Below the pieces are notes generated by a model, which searched no databases, was not told the origin of the DNA, and worked only from the letters and a program-made list of their open reading frames with translations. Positions 6,973 to 15,418 of a stretch of 20,426 bases of DNA are shown piece by piece. This stretch comes from Bacteroidota bacterium (GTDB lineage Bacteria; Bacteroidota; Ignavibacteria; Ignavibacteriales; Ignavibacteriaceae), in the NCBI GenBank assembly GCA_021796135.1, contig JAJYOQ010000022.1, positions 1-20,426 of the forward strand. The letters are read 5' to 3'. The position numbers and the translations under genes are program-made. Within the stretch, counting starts at the first letter, position 1, and the number at the start of each line of letters is the position of its first letter.

Positions 6973-7575
6973 TTGTTGCAAAAAATTCAATGTGAAATCC
7001 TTGGTTTGTCGGCTAGCCCTTCAACTACTGGAACTTATGCTATCTTGTTGAAAGAAATTAACGGTAATCGCCGTCTTCCAATTATTATAGGGCAGGCAGA
7101 GGCTCAAGCTATTGCATTAGAAATAGAAGGTTTCAAACCTCTTAGACCGTTAACTCATGATTTAATGAAACAAATTATTGACAATTTGGGTGCAGCTGTC
7201 ATGGAAATCATAGTTGATGAATTAAGAGATAATACATTCTATGCGAAAATTATTCTGGAAGTATCCGGTTTTACAAATGAAATTGACAGCCGCCCAAGCG
7301 ATGCTATTGCTTTGGCTGTTCGCACACAATCTCCGATTTATGTTGCTGATTCAGTCCTGGAAATTGCTGCTTTTCTTCCTACCGATGAGCCGGAAAAGGA
7401 ATTAAAATCAGATAAAGATGAAGTTAGTAACGAAAAAGATGAACTTCCTAAATCTAAGGAAGCCAGACTGGCAGTTTTACAAAATAAACTTCGCGAAGCT
7501 ATTGAGGCGGAAGAATATGAAAGAGCTGCTAAATTAAGAGATGATATTTCCAAGCTTATGGGTGAAAATAATTAA
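6973..7575 (+). CDS. Bifunctional nuclease (BFN/DUF151) domain protein with UVR motif
   Basis: Residues 1 to about 128 form a BFN/DUF151 domain, seen in PIIIGQAEAQAIALE (36-50), RPLTHDLM (58-65) and SRPSDAIALAVR (106-117). A charged linker (about 128-160) leads to a UvrB/UvrC (UVR) motif at 163-196, a helical hairpin with LREAIEAEEYERAAKLRDDI. In UvrB and UvrC this hairpin joins the two proteins; in BFN proteins its partner is not settled. Plant BFN homologues have RNase and DNase activity, but the activity of bacterial ones is uncertain. The start is TTG at 6973 (a second TTG follows directly), with GGAG at 6964-6967; no ATG is available before the conserved N-terminus. Its stop is one base from the convergent DUF2851 stop. 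Confidence 0.88.
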   Translation: MLQKIQCEILGLSASPSTTGTYAILLKEINGNRRLPIIIGQAEAQAIALEIEGFKPLRPLTHDLMKQIIDNLGAAVMEIIVDELRDNTFYAKIILEVSGFTNEIDSRPSDAIALAVRTQSPIYVADSVLEIAAFLPTDEPEKELKSDKDEVSNEKDELPKSKEARLAVLQNKLREAIEAEEYERAAKLRDDISKLMGENN

Positions 7576-7576
7576 T

Positions 7577-9058
7577 CTACCCGAACCCTATTGCTCCTAT
7601 TTTACATTCTAAACATTTTTCTTGTAAGCAATAGTTCCTGAAAAGCTCGATTATTCCTTGATAAAGAACGCTCCTTTTCCATGCTCTATTTAATGTTAAT
7701 GTAGAAGAAACTTCATAAACTAAATTATTTTCACTACTTTGATAAAAGTTAATATATAAATCAATTACCCTTTTCGATAATTCCTTCTTATTAAATAATT
7801 CAAAGTAGACCGAAATTATAGGTAATATAATATTTATAATGATTTCGTCTGTCCTTGATCCGCCTATAAAATATTTTATCGGTGCCGAAGATTTCTGATT
7901 GAAAGTATAATGCCTTTCCCAATAATCTTCTGCTTTTACAGCTAATAATAATCTTAATTCCTTCGCAAGCTGTTTTGTATCAGAAATCCTATCAACTTTG
8001 TGCAAAATTTGAGCAATTAAATTCTCATTTAATAACTTATTTAGAAATCTTACACCGCCTGCAATTCTTAATGTAGGAAAATTCTGAGGTCGCATCTTAA
8101 AAAAATTCCAGTCTGTCTCAGTAAACATTCTGCCGTCATATTTTGTTTTAATTTCTCCCCAAATTTGAAAAATTTTTCGAATATAATTTGAACTTTCTGT
8201 ATCGGCTATATCTTTAATATCAGGCATTAATCCGCTTATTACAAAAAGTGCTGCTTCAAAATATGAAACGGAATCTTTCTCATTGTTTATATTTTTTAGG
8301 AAAGAAATATCGGCAGATTTAGCCAATGATTTCATTATCCCTTTATTATTTGTGTAACCAAGCGCTTCGAATACGGACTCATATATAATCTGAAGCCATA
8401 TATCCTTGTCGAAAAAATCAGAAACACTAAATGTTTTATTATAAAAATTTTCGTCTAAATCATATCTAAGTATCGGTTCATTTACCGATAATCCTTTGAG
8501 GTAGGATAATTCTTTTAATCTAAGAAGCATTTTTGAGCATTTATTGTTGAACCTTTTTATCCCTAAATCATATAAAAAATTTAATTTTTCTTTTTCGTTC
8601 ACCAATTGATTTACCTCGAAGCAATGCATTTTACTCATTCTTTTACTGCGTTCGGATAAAATTGCTTTTTGAACTGTCGATTTAAGGCTTTCACTTAGAA
8701 AAGAAGCTATTAATACAGAATGGATCTTTCTGCCGTCTTGCGAATGGACAAAATCGTAACTTGAATTATTATTTAAAACAATATGCAGTATTACTTTATT
8801 ATATCTCTTATTTAAGTAATGCCCGTGCTTCTTCCAATCGGAATGTGAAATATCAATTTCAACATCCCCTATAAAAGTTGTGTTTCCTATCTTTATCTTA
8901 GCATTTAAAAAATCGGGTCCGCCCAATTCTGTATTTTCATTGCCGGAATTTATGATTTGAATTTGCTTACCGTCAGAAGTAAAAATATCTTTAGAAAAAT
9001 TCTTGTTTTTCCATATTTCATATAGAAATTTTTCGTTTAGATTTATTTGCTTTACCAT
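7577..9058 (-). CDS. DUF2851 family protein, function unknown
   Basis: The protein has about 493 residues and no signal peptide or membrane segment. The N-terminal third has the DUF2851 pattern: NSGNENTELGGPDFLNAKI, then GDVEIDISHSDWKKHGHYLNKRY and KVILHIVLNNN. As I recall the family, the segment usually reads GDVEIH; here it is EID. The rest is helical and ends with C-x4-C-x2-C (CLQEKCLEC) before KIGAIGFG, a possible metal or Fe-S site. I chose the ATG at 9058. A GTG four codons upstream (9070) is also open, but neither has a strong Shine-Dalgarno. It is the last gene of the minus-strand run, downstream of pyrF; this position says little about function. The family is concentrated in Bacteroidota and relatives. 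Confidence 0.8.
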   Translation of the reverse strand: MVKQINLNEKFLYEIWKNKNFSKDIFTSDGKQIQIINSGNENTELGGPDFLNAKIKIGNTTFIGDVEIDISHSDWKKHGHYLNKRYNKVILHIVLNNNSSYDFVHSQDGRKIHSVLIASFLSESLKSTVQKAILSERSKRMSKMHCFEVNQLVNEKEKLNFLYDLGIKRFNNKCSKMLLRLKELSYLKGLSVNEPILRYDLDENFYNKTFSVSDFFDKDIWLQIIYESVFEALGYTNNKGIMKSLAKSADISFLKNINNEKDSVSYFEAALFVISGLMPDIKDIADTESSNYIRKIFQIWGEIKTKYDGRMFTETDWNFFKMRPQNFPTLRIAGGVRFLNKLLNENLIAQILHKVDRISDTKQLAKELRLLLAVKAEDYWERHYTFNQKSSAPIKYFIGGSRTDEIIINIILPIISVYFELFNKKELSKRVIDLYINFYQSSENNLVYEVSSTLTLNRAWKRSVLYQGIIELFRNYCLQEKCLECKIGAIGFG

Positions 9059-9123
9059 AATACTTCCCACTTATTATTATAGAAAAGGATTGATACTATT
9101 ATATTAAACTACAAATATTCTGA

Positions 9124-9933
9124 TTAATATAAAACTTCTGCAGCGATATTATTATACTTTATAATTTCACTTTCGGCAGCTTCTGCAAAGTCTATCTCTT
9201 TAGATTTATAAATAATTCCGCGGCTGACATTTATTATATAATTTTTCTCTGGTACTGTTTTTAATAATTTGACAATATCTGTAAAACTGCCGCCTTGTGC
9301 TCCGACTCCTGGTATAAGTAATGGCAGCTGAATTGTTCTGCTTAAATTTTCTTTTAGTTCTTCTATCTGAGTTGCTCCGAAAACTAATCCGCAATTATTC
9401 GCTTGATTCCAGGAAGAAACTTTATCTATTACTTTTTGGAAAAGAAAATTACCGTCTTCACATTTTAACTTTTCAAAATCGGATGCCCCTGGGTTTGACG
9501 TTAATGCCAGGATGAAATTTAATTTATCATTATAAGAAAGAAATGGATCAAGCGAATCTTTTCCCATATAAGGGTTTAATGTTACTGAATCAAATTTAAA
9601 AAGGTCGAAAATCTCTTTAGCATACATTTTGGCAGTATTTCCGATATCGCCCCTTTTTGCATCTGCAATTGTCAAAATATCTTCCGGTATTAATTCTATT
9701 GTCTGCAATAAATTTTGTATTCCTTGCTCACCGTCTTTTTCATAAAATGCAAAATTTAGCTTGTATGCAGCCGCAAATTCAGCTGTATTTTCAATTATTC
9801 GCTTATTGAATTCAAGTACAGGGTTTTCAGTCTTTAGAATATGCTTTGGAATATTCTCTATATCAGTATCAAGCCCGACACAGATAAATTTTCTGCTTTT
9901 GTTTTTATTTGCTAACTTATTTTGTGCTGTCAT
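9124..9933 (-). CDS. pyrF: Orotidine 5'-phosphate decarboxylase
   Basis: PyrF decarboxylates OMP to UMP, the last step of de novo UMP synthesis. The 269-residue length and motif spacing fit the longer 'type 2' OMPDC group. Visible are GLDTD (20-24), YKLNFAFYE (57-65), the catalytic DAKRGDIGNTA (91-101, with the D91-K93-D96 charge network), TLNPYMGKDSLDPFL, LTSNPGASDFE, FGATQIEEL and the phosphate-gripping PGVGAQGG. The ATG at 9933 has no clear Shine-Dalgarno. It lies 90 bp after rodA on the same strand with no terminator between, so it may be at the tail of the same transcript. Confidence 0.95.
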   Translation of the reverse strand: MTAQNKLANKNKSRKFICVGLDTDIENIPKHILKTENPVLEFNKRIIENTAEFAAAYKLNFAFYEKDGEQGIQNLLQTIELIPEDILTIADAKRGDIGNTAKMYAKEIFDLFKFDSVTLNPYMGKDSLDPFLSYNDKLNFILALTSNPGASDFEKLKCEDGNFLFQKVIDKVSSWNQANNCGLVFGATQIEELKENLSRTIQLPLLIPGVGAQGGSFTDIVKLLKTVPEKNYIINVSRGIIYKSKEIDFAEAAESEIIKYNNIAAEVLY

Positions 9934-10023
9934 AAATATTTGAAATCTTTAATCTAATAAAAGTATTTATATCATTTAGAAGCTTATATTTAGTTAAAAT
10001 ATAAACATTCTCGTTAAGTTAAA

Positions 10024-11253
10024 TCATGTATAGTTTTTGCGTGTTCTATGTACATTAGCAACAACGCTTAACATTAAAAAATCCAGTACAAGAGAACTTC
10101 CTCCATAACTCATAAAAGGTAATGGAATTCCTATTACCGGCATTATCCCTACTACCATCCCGATATTAATTAGTAAATGGATAAAATAAACGGAAAGTAT
10201 TCCGATTATTGCTAAACTTAGAAATTCATCTTTTGTGGTTGTCGCAATTTTAAAAATTCTTAATAGCAGGTAAAAAAATAATGCTAATACAATTGATGTC
10301 CCGATAAAACCAAACTCTTCACCGATTACGCAAAATATAAAATCTGTCCATTGTTCGGGTATAAATTGAAGTTGTGTCTGATTACCGGATAAGAATCCTT
10401 TGCCGAACAATCCGCCCGAGCCTACTGCAACTTTCGCTTGAATTGCATTGTACCCCGCGCCTAGCGGATCTGCCCAGGGATTAATAAAAGATCTTATCCT
10501 GGTTTGCTGATGTTCGCTAAGTATTTCATAAACGTATTTCGTAAAGAAACCGGCAGCAATATTTAAAGCAAAAATAGATCCGCTTGAAAAAATATCTTTT
10601 CGAAATAAAAATAAACTTATTGTAACTGCAGCTAGACTTCCCGCCAAATAATATGGACCAAATAATGAAGATATTGCCACAATACCGGGTGATAATACTA
10701 CGAATAGTCCAAAAGTACTTATTCCTTTCCAGTATAGCATAATGAGAATCATTCCTAAGAATACGAATGATGTCCCGAGGTCCGGTTCAATTAATATCAG
10801 ACCAACCGGAAATAACCCAATTATTAGAGAAATTAAAATATCCTTAAAAGAATCCAGGTCAGTATCACTTTTAGTTAAAAAATATGATAAAGCTAATATT
10901 GTCCCGAGTTTTGCAAATTCAGAAGGTTGGAATCCAAGACCCTCCAATCCAAGCCAGCTTTTTGCTCCGTATACTCTTTTACCAATTACCAAAACAACAA
11001 CTAATAAAAAAATTGAAAAGAGATAGCTCGGTATAGCAAGTGTTTTGAAGATATTGGTAGGTAGTGAATAAACTATAAAGAATACTATTATTGCGCCAAT
11101 TCCCCAGATAACTTGTTTATGAAAATTTCCATTTGCGTGTGGGTTATGTAATGTAGAACTATAAATTGCTAATAAACCGATACATAGAAGTAAAAAACTT
11201 GAAAAAATTATCCCTACCTCAAGTTTATCATTTAATTTATAATCAATTCTCAA
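10024..11253 (-). CDS. rodA: Rod-shape SEDS peptidoglycan polymerase RodA
   Basis: RodA is the multi-pass SEDS glycosyltransferase that polymerises glycan strands from lipid II during elongation, working with PBP2. The 409-residue protein has about ten membrane helices and the SEDS motifs LGFQPSEFAKLG, EPDLGTSFVFLGM, GSGGLFGKGFLSGNQTQ, FIPEQWTDFIFCVIGEEFG (which includes the conserved Asp) and IPLPFMSYGGSS. The start is TTG (11251-11253), with AGGAG (11260-11264) six bases upstream. No ATG lies in frame before the first membrane helix, and a stop is reached four codons upstream. The gene overlaps the end of mrdA by 11 bp, so its ribosome site is inside mrdA and translation is likely coupled. 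Confidence 0.95.
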   Translation of the reverse strand: MRIDYKLNDKLEVGIIFSSFLLLCIGLLAIYSSTLHNPHANGNFHKQVIWGIGAIIVFFIVYSLPTNIFKTLAIPSYLFSIFLLVVVLVIGKRVYGAKSWLGLEGLGFQPSEFAKLGTILALSYFLTKSDTDLDSFKDILISLIIGLFPVGLILIEPDLGTSFVFLGMILIMLYWKGISTFGLFVVLSPGIVAISSLFGPYYLAGSLAAVTISLFLFRKDIFSSGSIFALNIAAGFFTKYVYEILSEHQQTRIRSFINPWADPLGAGYNAIQAKVAVGSGGLFGKGFLSGNQTQLQFIPEQWTDFIFCVIGEEFGFIGTSIVLALFFYLLLRIFKIATTTKDEFLSLAIIGILSVYFIHLLINIGMVVGIMPVIGIPLPFMSYGGSSLVLDFLMLSVVANVHRTRKNYT

Positions 11254-13057
11254 GATTAGCTCCTATAAGGGTATTTGTAAAAGTCTTTTTTTGCTCTTGT
11301 TCTTCCTTTTTGAACTTATCTTTTTCTAAATATGCTTCAACCATTTTTTTTGCTATGGGTGCAGCATAAGTGGCTCCGAATCCTACATTCTCTACTAATA
11401 CAGCAATCGCAATCTTAGGGTCATTATATGGTGCAAAACAAATAAACCATGCATGATCTTTTCCATGAGGATTTTGAGCCGTTCCTGTTTTCCCTGCTAT
11501 TTCAATGTCTTTTGATTTAATTCCGGCAGCAGTACCTGAACCGTTGACAACTAAGTACATGCCTTCTTTGACAATGTTAAAAATTTTCTTTTTAATTCCT
11601 AAATTAATTTGTTTAAAACTGAACGGAACTAATTTCTTTGTATCGTTTGTCAAATATCCTCTCACAAGATGCGGGGTGTATGTTGTACCGTCATTTGCTA
11701 TTAAAGCAGCATATTGAGCTAACTGTATGGGTGTTACGTTGACTTCTCCTTGCCCGATTCCTAGACTCGCCATTATACTTTTCGGCCAATTTTCTCCGTA
11801 TCTTTTCACATAGTATTGCTCGCTTGGAATCAGACCTTTTACTTCATCATCAATATCAATATGAGTGTCTCTTCCGAATCCGAACAAACTTGCATATTGA
11901 TGCCATTTATCCATTCCTATTTTATAGATTAAATTGTAAAAGAAAACATTGCAGGAATGCTCTATCCCGTGAATGACGTTTAAAGTCCCATGTCTGGCAT
12001 CGCATTTAAAATACCTGCCGTAAAATGTCTGCCCGCCTGTGCAGGTAATTGTAAAATTAGTATCTATAATATTGTTATCAAGAGCGCATATCGCTTCCAT
12101 AATTTTAAATGTTGACCCCGGAGGATTTGCTGATTGAGTTGCGCGATTAAAAAAGGGTTTCTTTGGATCGGTATATAATTTTTCTAAATATTCATGCGAG
12201 GTAACATAGGAAAACTCACTTAGATCAAAGTCAGGTGCACTTGCCATTGCAATTATTTCGCCTGTCTTGGGTTCGATGGCTACTGCTGCTCCGCTATATC
12301 CTTTTAATTGCTCTTCGGCAACTTTTTGCACATCTTCATCTATAGTTAATACTAAATCATTTCCTTTAATTGAAGGTACATCATCTTTTCCGTTCTTAAA
12401 TTTCCCGATTTCTCGCCTTCTAGAATCAACAAGTACATAATCATATCCTTTGGTTCCCCTTAAAAATTTTTCATAAGCTTTTTCAATGCCGGTATATCCA
12501 ATATAGTCTCCGGGTTTATATAAATCTTTATATTTTTCAAGCAGCTTTGGCGAAATTTCTTTTGTGTATCCAAATATATGAGACCCTCTTATCCCGGCCG
12601 GATAATCTCTTTGCATTTCAACAATATAATCAACTCCTGGCAAATTCTCGGCATTTTCTTCTAACCATGAAACAGCTTTGAAATCTATACCTCTTTTGAT
12701 CCTTATAGGAATAAAACGGGAATAAATTCTATTTGCCTTTAGTATTTTATTTATATATCCCGGTTTTTCTCCGATTACGGTTTCAATTAAACTATCTAAC
12801 TTTGAATTATATAAAGCGGGGGTTATTCTTAAAGTATAAGCAGGAACATTATCTACTACAATATTCATATTCCTATCGAAAAACACTCCCCTTAAAGGTG
12901 TTTGTTCAATTGCTTTGATACTATTGCTTATTGATTTGTCGTTGAAGAATTGATATTCGAGGATTTGCATCTGAAATAAGCGCAGAAAGATAATCGCGAA
13001 TGTAGCATTCAAAATTATGAATACAATTGTTTTTCTTCCTGAACCAAAATTTTGCAT
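11243..13057 (-). CDS. mrdA: Penicillin-binding protein 2 (elongasome transpeptidase)
   Basis: This class B PBP cross-links peptidoglycan in the side wall, partnered with RodA. The 604-residue protein has one N-terminal membrane helix (about 9-28), a pedestal/dimerisation domain containing TPLRGVFFDRN (53-63), and a C-terminal transpeptidase domain. Its active-site motifs are S315-x-x-K318 (PPGSTFK), S368-C-N370 and K523-T-G525 (AGKTGTAQNP). YPAGIRGSHIFGYTKEI is the usual PBP2 segment. The gene starts two bases after the mreD stop and overlaps rodA by 11 bp at its end, the classic mreBCD-mrdA-rodA order. All three catalytic motifs are intact. Confidence 0.96.
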   Translation of the reverse strand: MQNFGSGRKTIVFIILNATFAIIFLRLFQMQILEYQFFNDKSISNSIKAIEQTPLRGVFFDRNMNIVVDNVPAYTLRITPALYNSKLDSLIETVIGEKPGYINKILKANRIYSRFIPIRIKRGIDFKAVSWLEENAENLPGVDYIVEMQRDYPAGIRGSHIFGYTKEISPKLLEKYKDLYKPGDYIGYTGIEKAYEKFLRGTKGYDYVLVDSRRREIGKFKNGKDDVPSIKGNDLVLTIDEDVQKVAEEQLKGYSGAAVAIEPKTGEIIAMASAPDFDLSEFSYVTSHEYLEKLYTDPKKPFFNRATQSANPPGSTFKIMEAICALDNNIIDTNFTITCTGGQTFYGRYFKCDARHGTLNVIHGIEHSCNVFFYNLIYKIGMDKWHQYASLFGFGRDTHIDIDDEVKGLIPSEQYYVKRYGENWPKSIMASLGIGQGEVNVTPIQLAQYAALIANDGTTYTPHLVRGYLTNDTKKLVPFSFKQINLGIKKKIFNIVKEGMYLVVNGSGTAAGIKSKDIEIAGKTGTAQNPHGKDHAWFICFAPYNDPKIAIAVLVENVGFGATYAAPIAKKMVEAYLEKDKFKKEEQEQKKTFTNTLIGANLEN

Positions 13058-13059
13058 TG

Positions 13060-13548
13060 TTAGTCAAAGTTCCTTTTAGGATAGAAAACAACTACTATCG
13101 TACTTATTAATGCGGTATAAAGTGCAGGTAAAATTCCTAGATTCAATAATAATCTCATCATATTTGTATTTAAATCAACGGAAACAAAAAATGAATTTAA
13201 TAGCGAGTTTATAATTGCGCACAAAGCAACTATTAAAACAAAAATATAATTCTTAAAATATATATCGCGTTTATTTTCATTTGAGAAATATCCGGCAACG
13301 AATCCTGTAATGGTTAGAGATAACATTGTAGTTCCCAATAAACTTCCTGTAATTACATCAAAAAAGAACCCATAAACAAATCCGAGTATTGTCCCGGTCA
13401 TTTGACCGAGCATTATTGAATAATAAACTAGCAGTATTATAATCAAGTCGGGTATAATTCCCTTAATAGCAATTAAGGGTAAAATTGTGGTCTGAAACAA
13501 TAGTACCGGGAAAAAAAGTACAACGGGCCAAACATATTGTGATCGCAT
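13060..13548 (-). CDS. mreD: Rod shape-determining protein MreD
   Basis: This small, very hydrophobic membrane protein of 162 residues has about five predicted helices. It belongs to the MreBCD elongation complex, where it binds MreC. MreD sequences are poorly conserved; the call rests on length, topology, the GIIPDLIIILLVYYSIMLG segment with its Pro-Asp pair (family-like), the GFVYGFFFDVITGSLLG stretch, and above all its place between mreC and mrdA. Its ATG directly abuts the mreC stop (TAAATG) without a clear Shine-Dalgarno, so translation is presumably coupled to mreC. Confidence 0.9.
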   Translation of the reverse strand: MRSQYVWPVVLFFPVLLFQTTILPLIAIKGIIPDLIIILLVYYSIMLGQMTGTILGFVYGFFFDVITGSLLGTTMLSLTITGFVAGYFSNENKRDIYFKNYIFVLIVALCAIINSLLNSFFVSVDLNTNMMRLLLNLGILPALYTALISTIVVVFYPKRNFD

Positions 13549-14382
13549 TTATTTTCTATTAAAAAAATTCAATTGTAAATTATCTTTTTCTTTATTTTCT
13601 ATTACTTTGATTACAAAAACATGGTCTGCCCTTACAAAGTTCACAAAAGGTGCTATGGTGACTTCATTAAAAATCCCGGTTTCCACCTTAGTTAATCCTA
13701 TAACGATGCCTACAGGTATCGGCATGGCTACAATAGAACTTAATTCGGAAGTTATTATCCTGTCCCCGGGTTCAACATCGTAAGTCTTCGGAACATTTAT
13801 TATTACCAAATTTGACCCATTCCATTTCATTATACCGTCAGCCCGGCTTCGTTCATCCTTTACTGTTAGACTTAAATCAATATTCTTTAATGTTCGAACA
13901 ATGGAAAAATTATCTGATGACGCATAAACAATACCTACTAATCCGAATTCATTTATTACCGGCATCCCGGGTCTGACACCATTATCTTTCCCGACATTTA
14001 AAGTAAATGTACCTTGAGGTTTTAAAAGAGACTTTGAAATTACTGTGGCAGGGAATAGGGGATAATGTACTGAATCTTTTAATCCGATTAAATCTCTAAG
14101 CTCGGCATTCTCAATTCCATATTGACGAAGTCTATTTACTTCTAGCATCAGCTCTGCATTTTCTTTCTGAAGTTCTGTATTTGCAATTTTGTATTTTGTA
14201 ATATCCAGAGCATCCGATATTACTGAAGAAAAATTAGCAAAAGTTCCGAAAAACATCGAACTGAATTTCTTTGCCGAAGGTCTTTTGTTTGAAGTTAAAA
14301 TTAATAGACTGATGACCAATAAGATTATAAGAACAATGTACTCTTTAAATTTTTTCCAAATATCAGAAAAAAGTCTAAACAT
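13549..14382 (-). CDS. mreC: Rod shape-determining protein MreC
   Basis: MreC is a bitopic periplasmic scaffold that activates PBP2-RodA. The 277 residues begin with a short cytoplasmic tail, one membrane helix (about 14-30), then a coiled coil (about 60-95, rich in E, L and N, ending RLRQYGIENAELRDLIGL). The paired beta-barrel domains follow, with SLLKPQGTFTLNVGKDNGVRPGMPV, GLVGIVY, DRIITSELSSIVAMPIPVGIVIG and a final VNFVRADHVFVI. Its ATG overlaps the mreB stop by one base (TAATG), a strong sign of coupled translation. Length and order are normal. Confidence 0.94.
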   Translation of the reverse strand: MFRLFSDIWKKFKEYIVLIILLVISLLILTSNKRPSAKKFSSMFFGTFANFSSVISDALDITKYKIANTELQKENAELMLEVNRLRQYGIENAELRDLIGLKDSVHYPLFPATVISKSLLKPQGTFTLNVGKDNGVRPGMPVINEFGLVGIVYASSDNFSIVRTLKNIDLSLTVKDERSRADGIMKWNGSNLVIINVPKTYDVEPGDRIITSELSSIVAMPIPVGIVIGLTKVETGIFNEVTIAPFVNFVRADHVFVIKVIENKEKDNLQLNFFNRK

Positions 14383-15410
14383 TAATATCTTCTATTGCGA
14401 ATTAAAACTTTTGTATAATGATTTAAGCTGTCTATTACTTTTCCGGCTCCTCTTACAACTGCGGTTAATGGATCTTCTGCTACGTGTACCGGAAGGTTCG
14501 TCTCCATTCTAATTCTTTCATCTAATCCTTTTAATAATGCTCCTCCGCCGGTTAACATTACACCTCTATCTAGAATGTCTGCGGATAATTCGGGAGGTGT
14601 TCTTTCCAATGACTGACGAACTGCATCTACAATTTGACTTACTGCCTCATTTAAAGCTTCCCTAATTTCGACTGAACTTACTTCTGTTGTCTTTGGTATT
14701 CCGCCGACTAAATCTCTGCCTTTAACCTGAATTGTTATTTCTTCTTTCAGCGGGACAGCAGATCCTACCTCGCATTTAATAGCCTCAGCAGTTCTTTCAC
14801 CGATTAATATATTATGATTCTTTTTGAAAAATTGCATTATTGCATAGTTCATTTCATCACCGGCAATTCGGATTGATTCTTCGTTTACTATTCCTGATAA
14901 TGCTATTACAGCAATCTCTGTTGTTCCTCCGCCGATATCAATAATCATATTGCCAACAGGTGCCTCAACATCTATCCCAATTCCTATTGCTGCTGCCATT
15001 GGCTCTGCAATTAAATGAACTTCCTTTGCTCCGGCATGCTCTGCACTATCTCTTACGGCTCTTTTTTCTACTTCTGTAACTCCGCTCGGAACAGCTACAA
15101 CAATTCGTCTGCTTGTTATTGCTCCTGCTGATTTTACGCTTTTAATAAATGCCCGTATCATCCCTTCTGCGATTTCAAAATCAGCTATCACTCCGTCTCG
15201 CATCGGGCGGGTAACTCTTATATCTTTATGCTCTCTTCCTTGCATCTCTTTTGCTTTGTTGCCGAGGGCAATAATTTTTTTTGTGTTCTTATCAAAAGCC
15301 ACAATTGAGGGCTCGTTAAGTACTATTCCTTTTCCTTTAACATAAATTAAAGTGTTTGCTGTACCCAAATCCATTGCGATATCAGCCGAGAAAAAATCAA
15401 ATAAACCCAT
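14382..15410 (-). CDS. mreB: Actin-like rod shape-determining protein MreB
   Basis: MreB forms membrane-bound filaments that steer side-wall synthesis. The 342-residue protein shows the actin-fold ATP-binding motifs: DLGTANTLIYVKGKGIVLNEP (phosphate 1), IAEPMAAAIGIG, DIGGGTTEIAV (phosphate 2) and the adenosine-site TGGGALLKGLDERI. Its ribosome site AAGAGGA (15414-15420) overlaps the TAA stop of purH, and only 8 bp separate the two genes, so purH and mreB are probably on one mRNA and mreB translation may depend on ribosomes finishing purH. Confidence 0.97.
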   Translation of the reverse strand: MGLFDFFSADIAMDLGTANTLIYVKGKGIVLNEPSIVAFDKNTKKIIALGNKAKEMQGREHKDIRVTRPMRDGVIADFEIAEGMIRAFIKSVKSAGAITSRRIVVAVPSGVTEVEKRAVRDSAEHAGAKEVHLIAEPMAAAIGIGIDVEAPVGNMIIDIGGGTTEIAVIALSGIVNEESIRIAGDEMNYAIMQFFKKNHNILIGERTAEAIKCEVGSAVPLKEEITIQVKGRDLVGGIPKTTEVSSVEIREALNEAVSQIVDAVRQSLERTPPELSADILDRGVMLTGGGALLKGLDERIRMETNLPVHVAEDPLTAVVRGAGKVIDSLNHYTKVLIRNRRY

Positions 15411-15418
15411 AAGTCCTC

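Noticed and set aside
7338..7553. 71-codon minus-strand frame rich in Ser, Ala and Leu
   Set aside because: It is the complement of the linker and UVR region of the BFN gene, not a separate gene.
9206..9394. 62-codon minus-strand frame
   Set aside because: It is a shifted frame inside pyrF, which is itself intact with all motifs.
9984..10004. 8-bp inverted repeat (TTATATTT / AAATATAA) between rodA and pyrF, considered as a terminator
   Set aside because: The stem is all A/T and no T-run follows on the minus strand; too weak to be called.
10742..11026. 94-codon open frame on the plus strand
   Set aside because: It is antisense to rodA, with no recognisable motif and no start signal.
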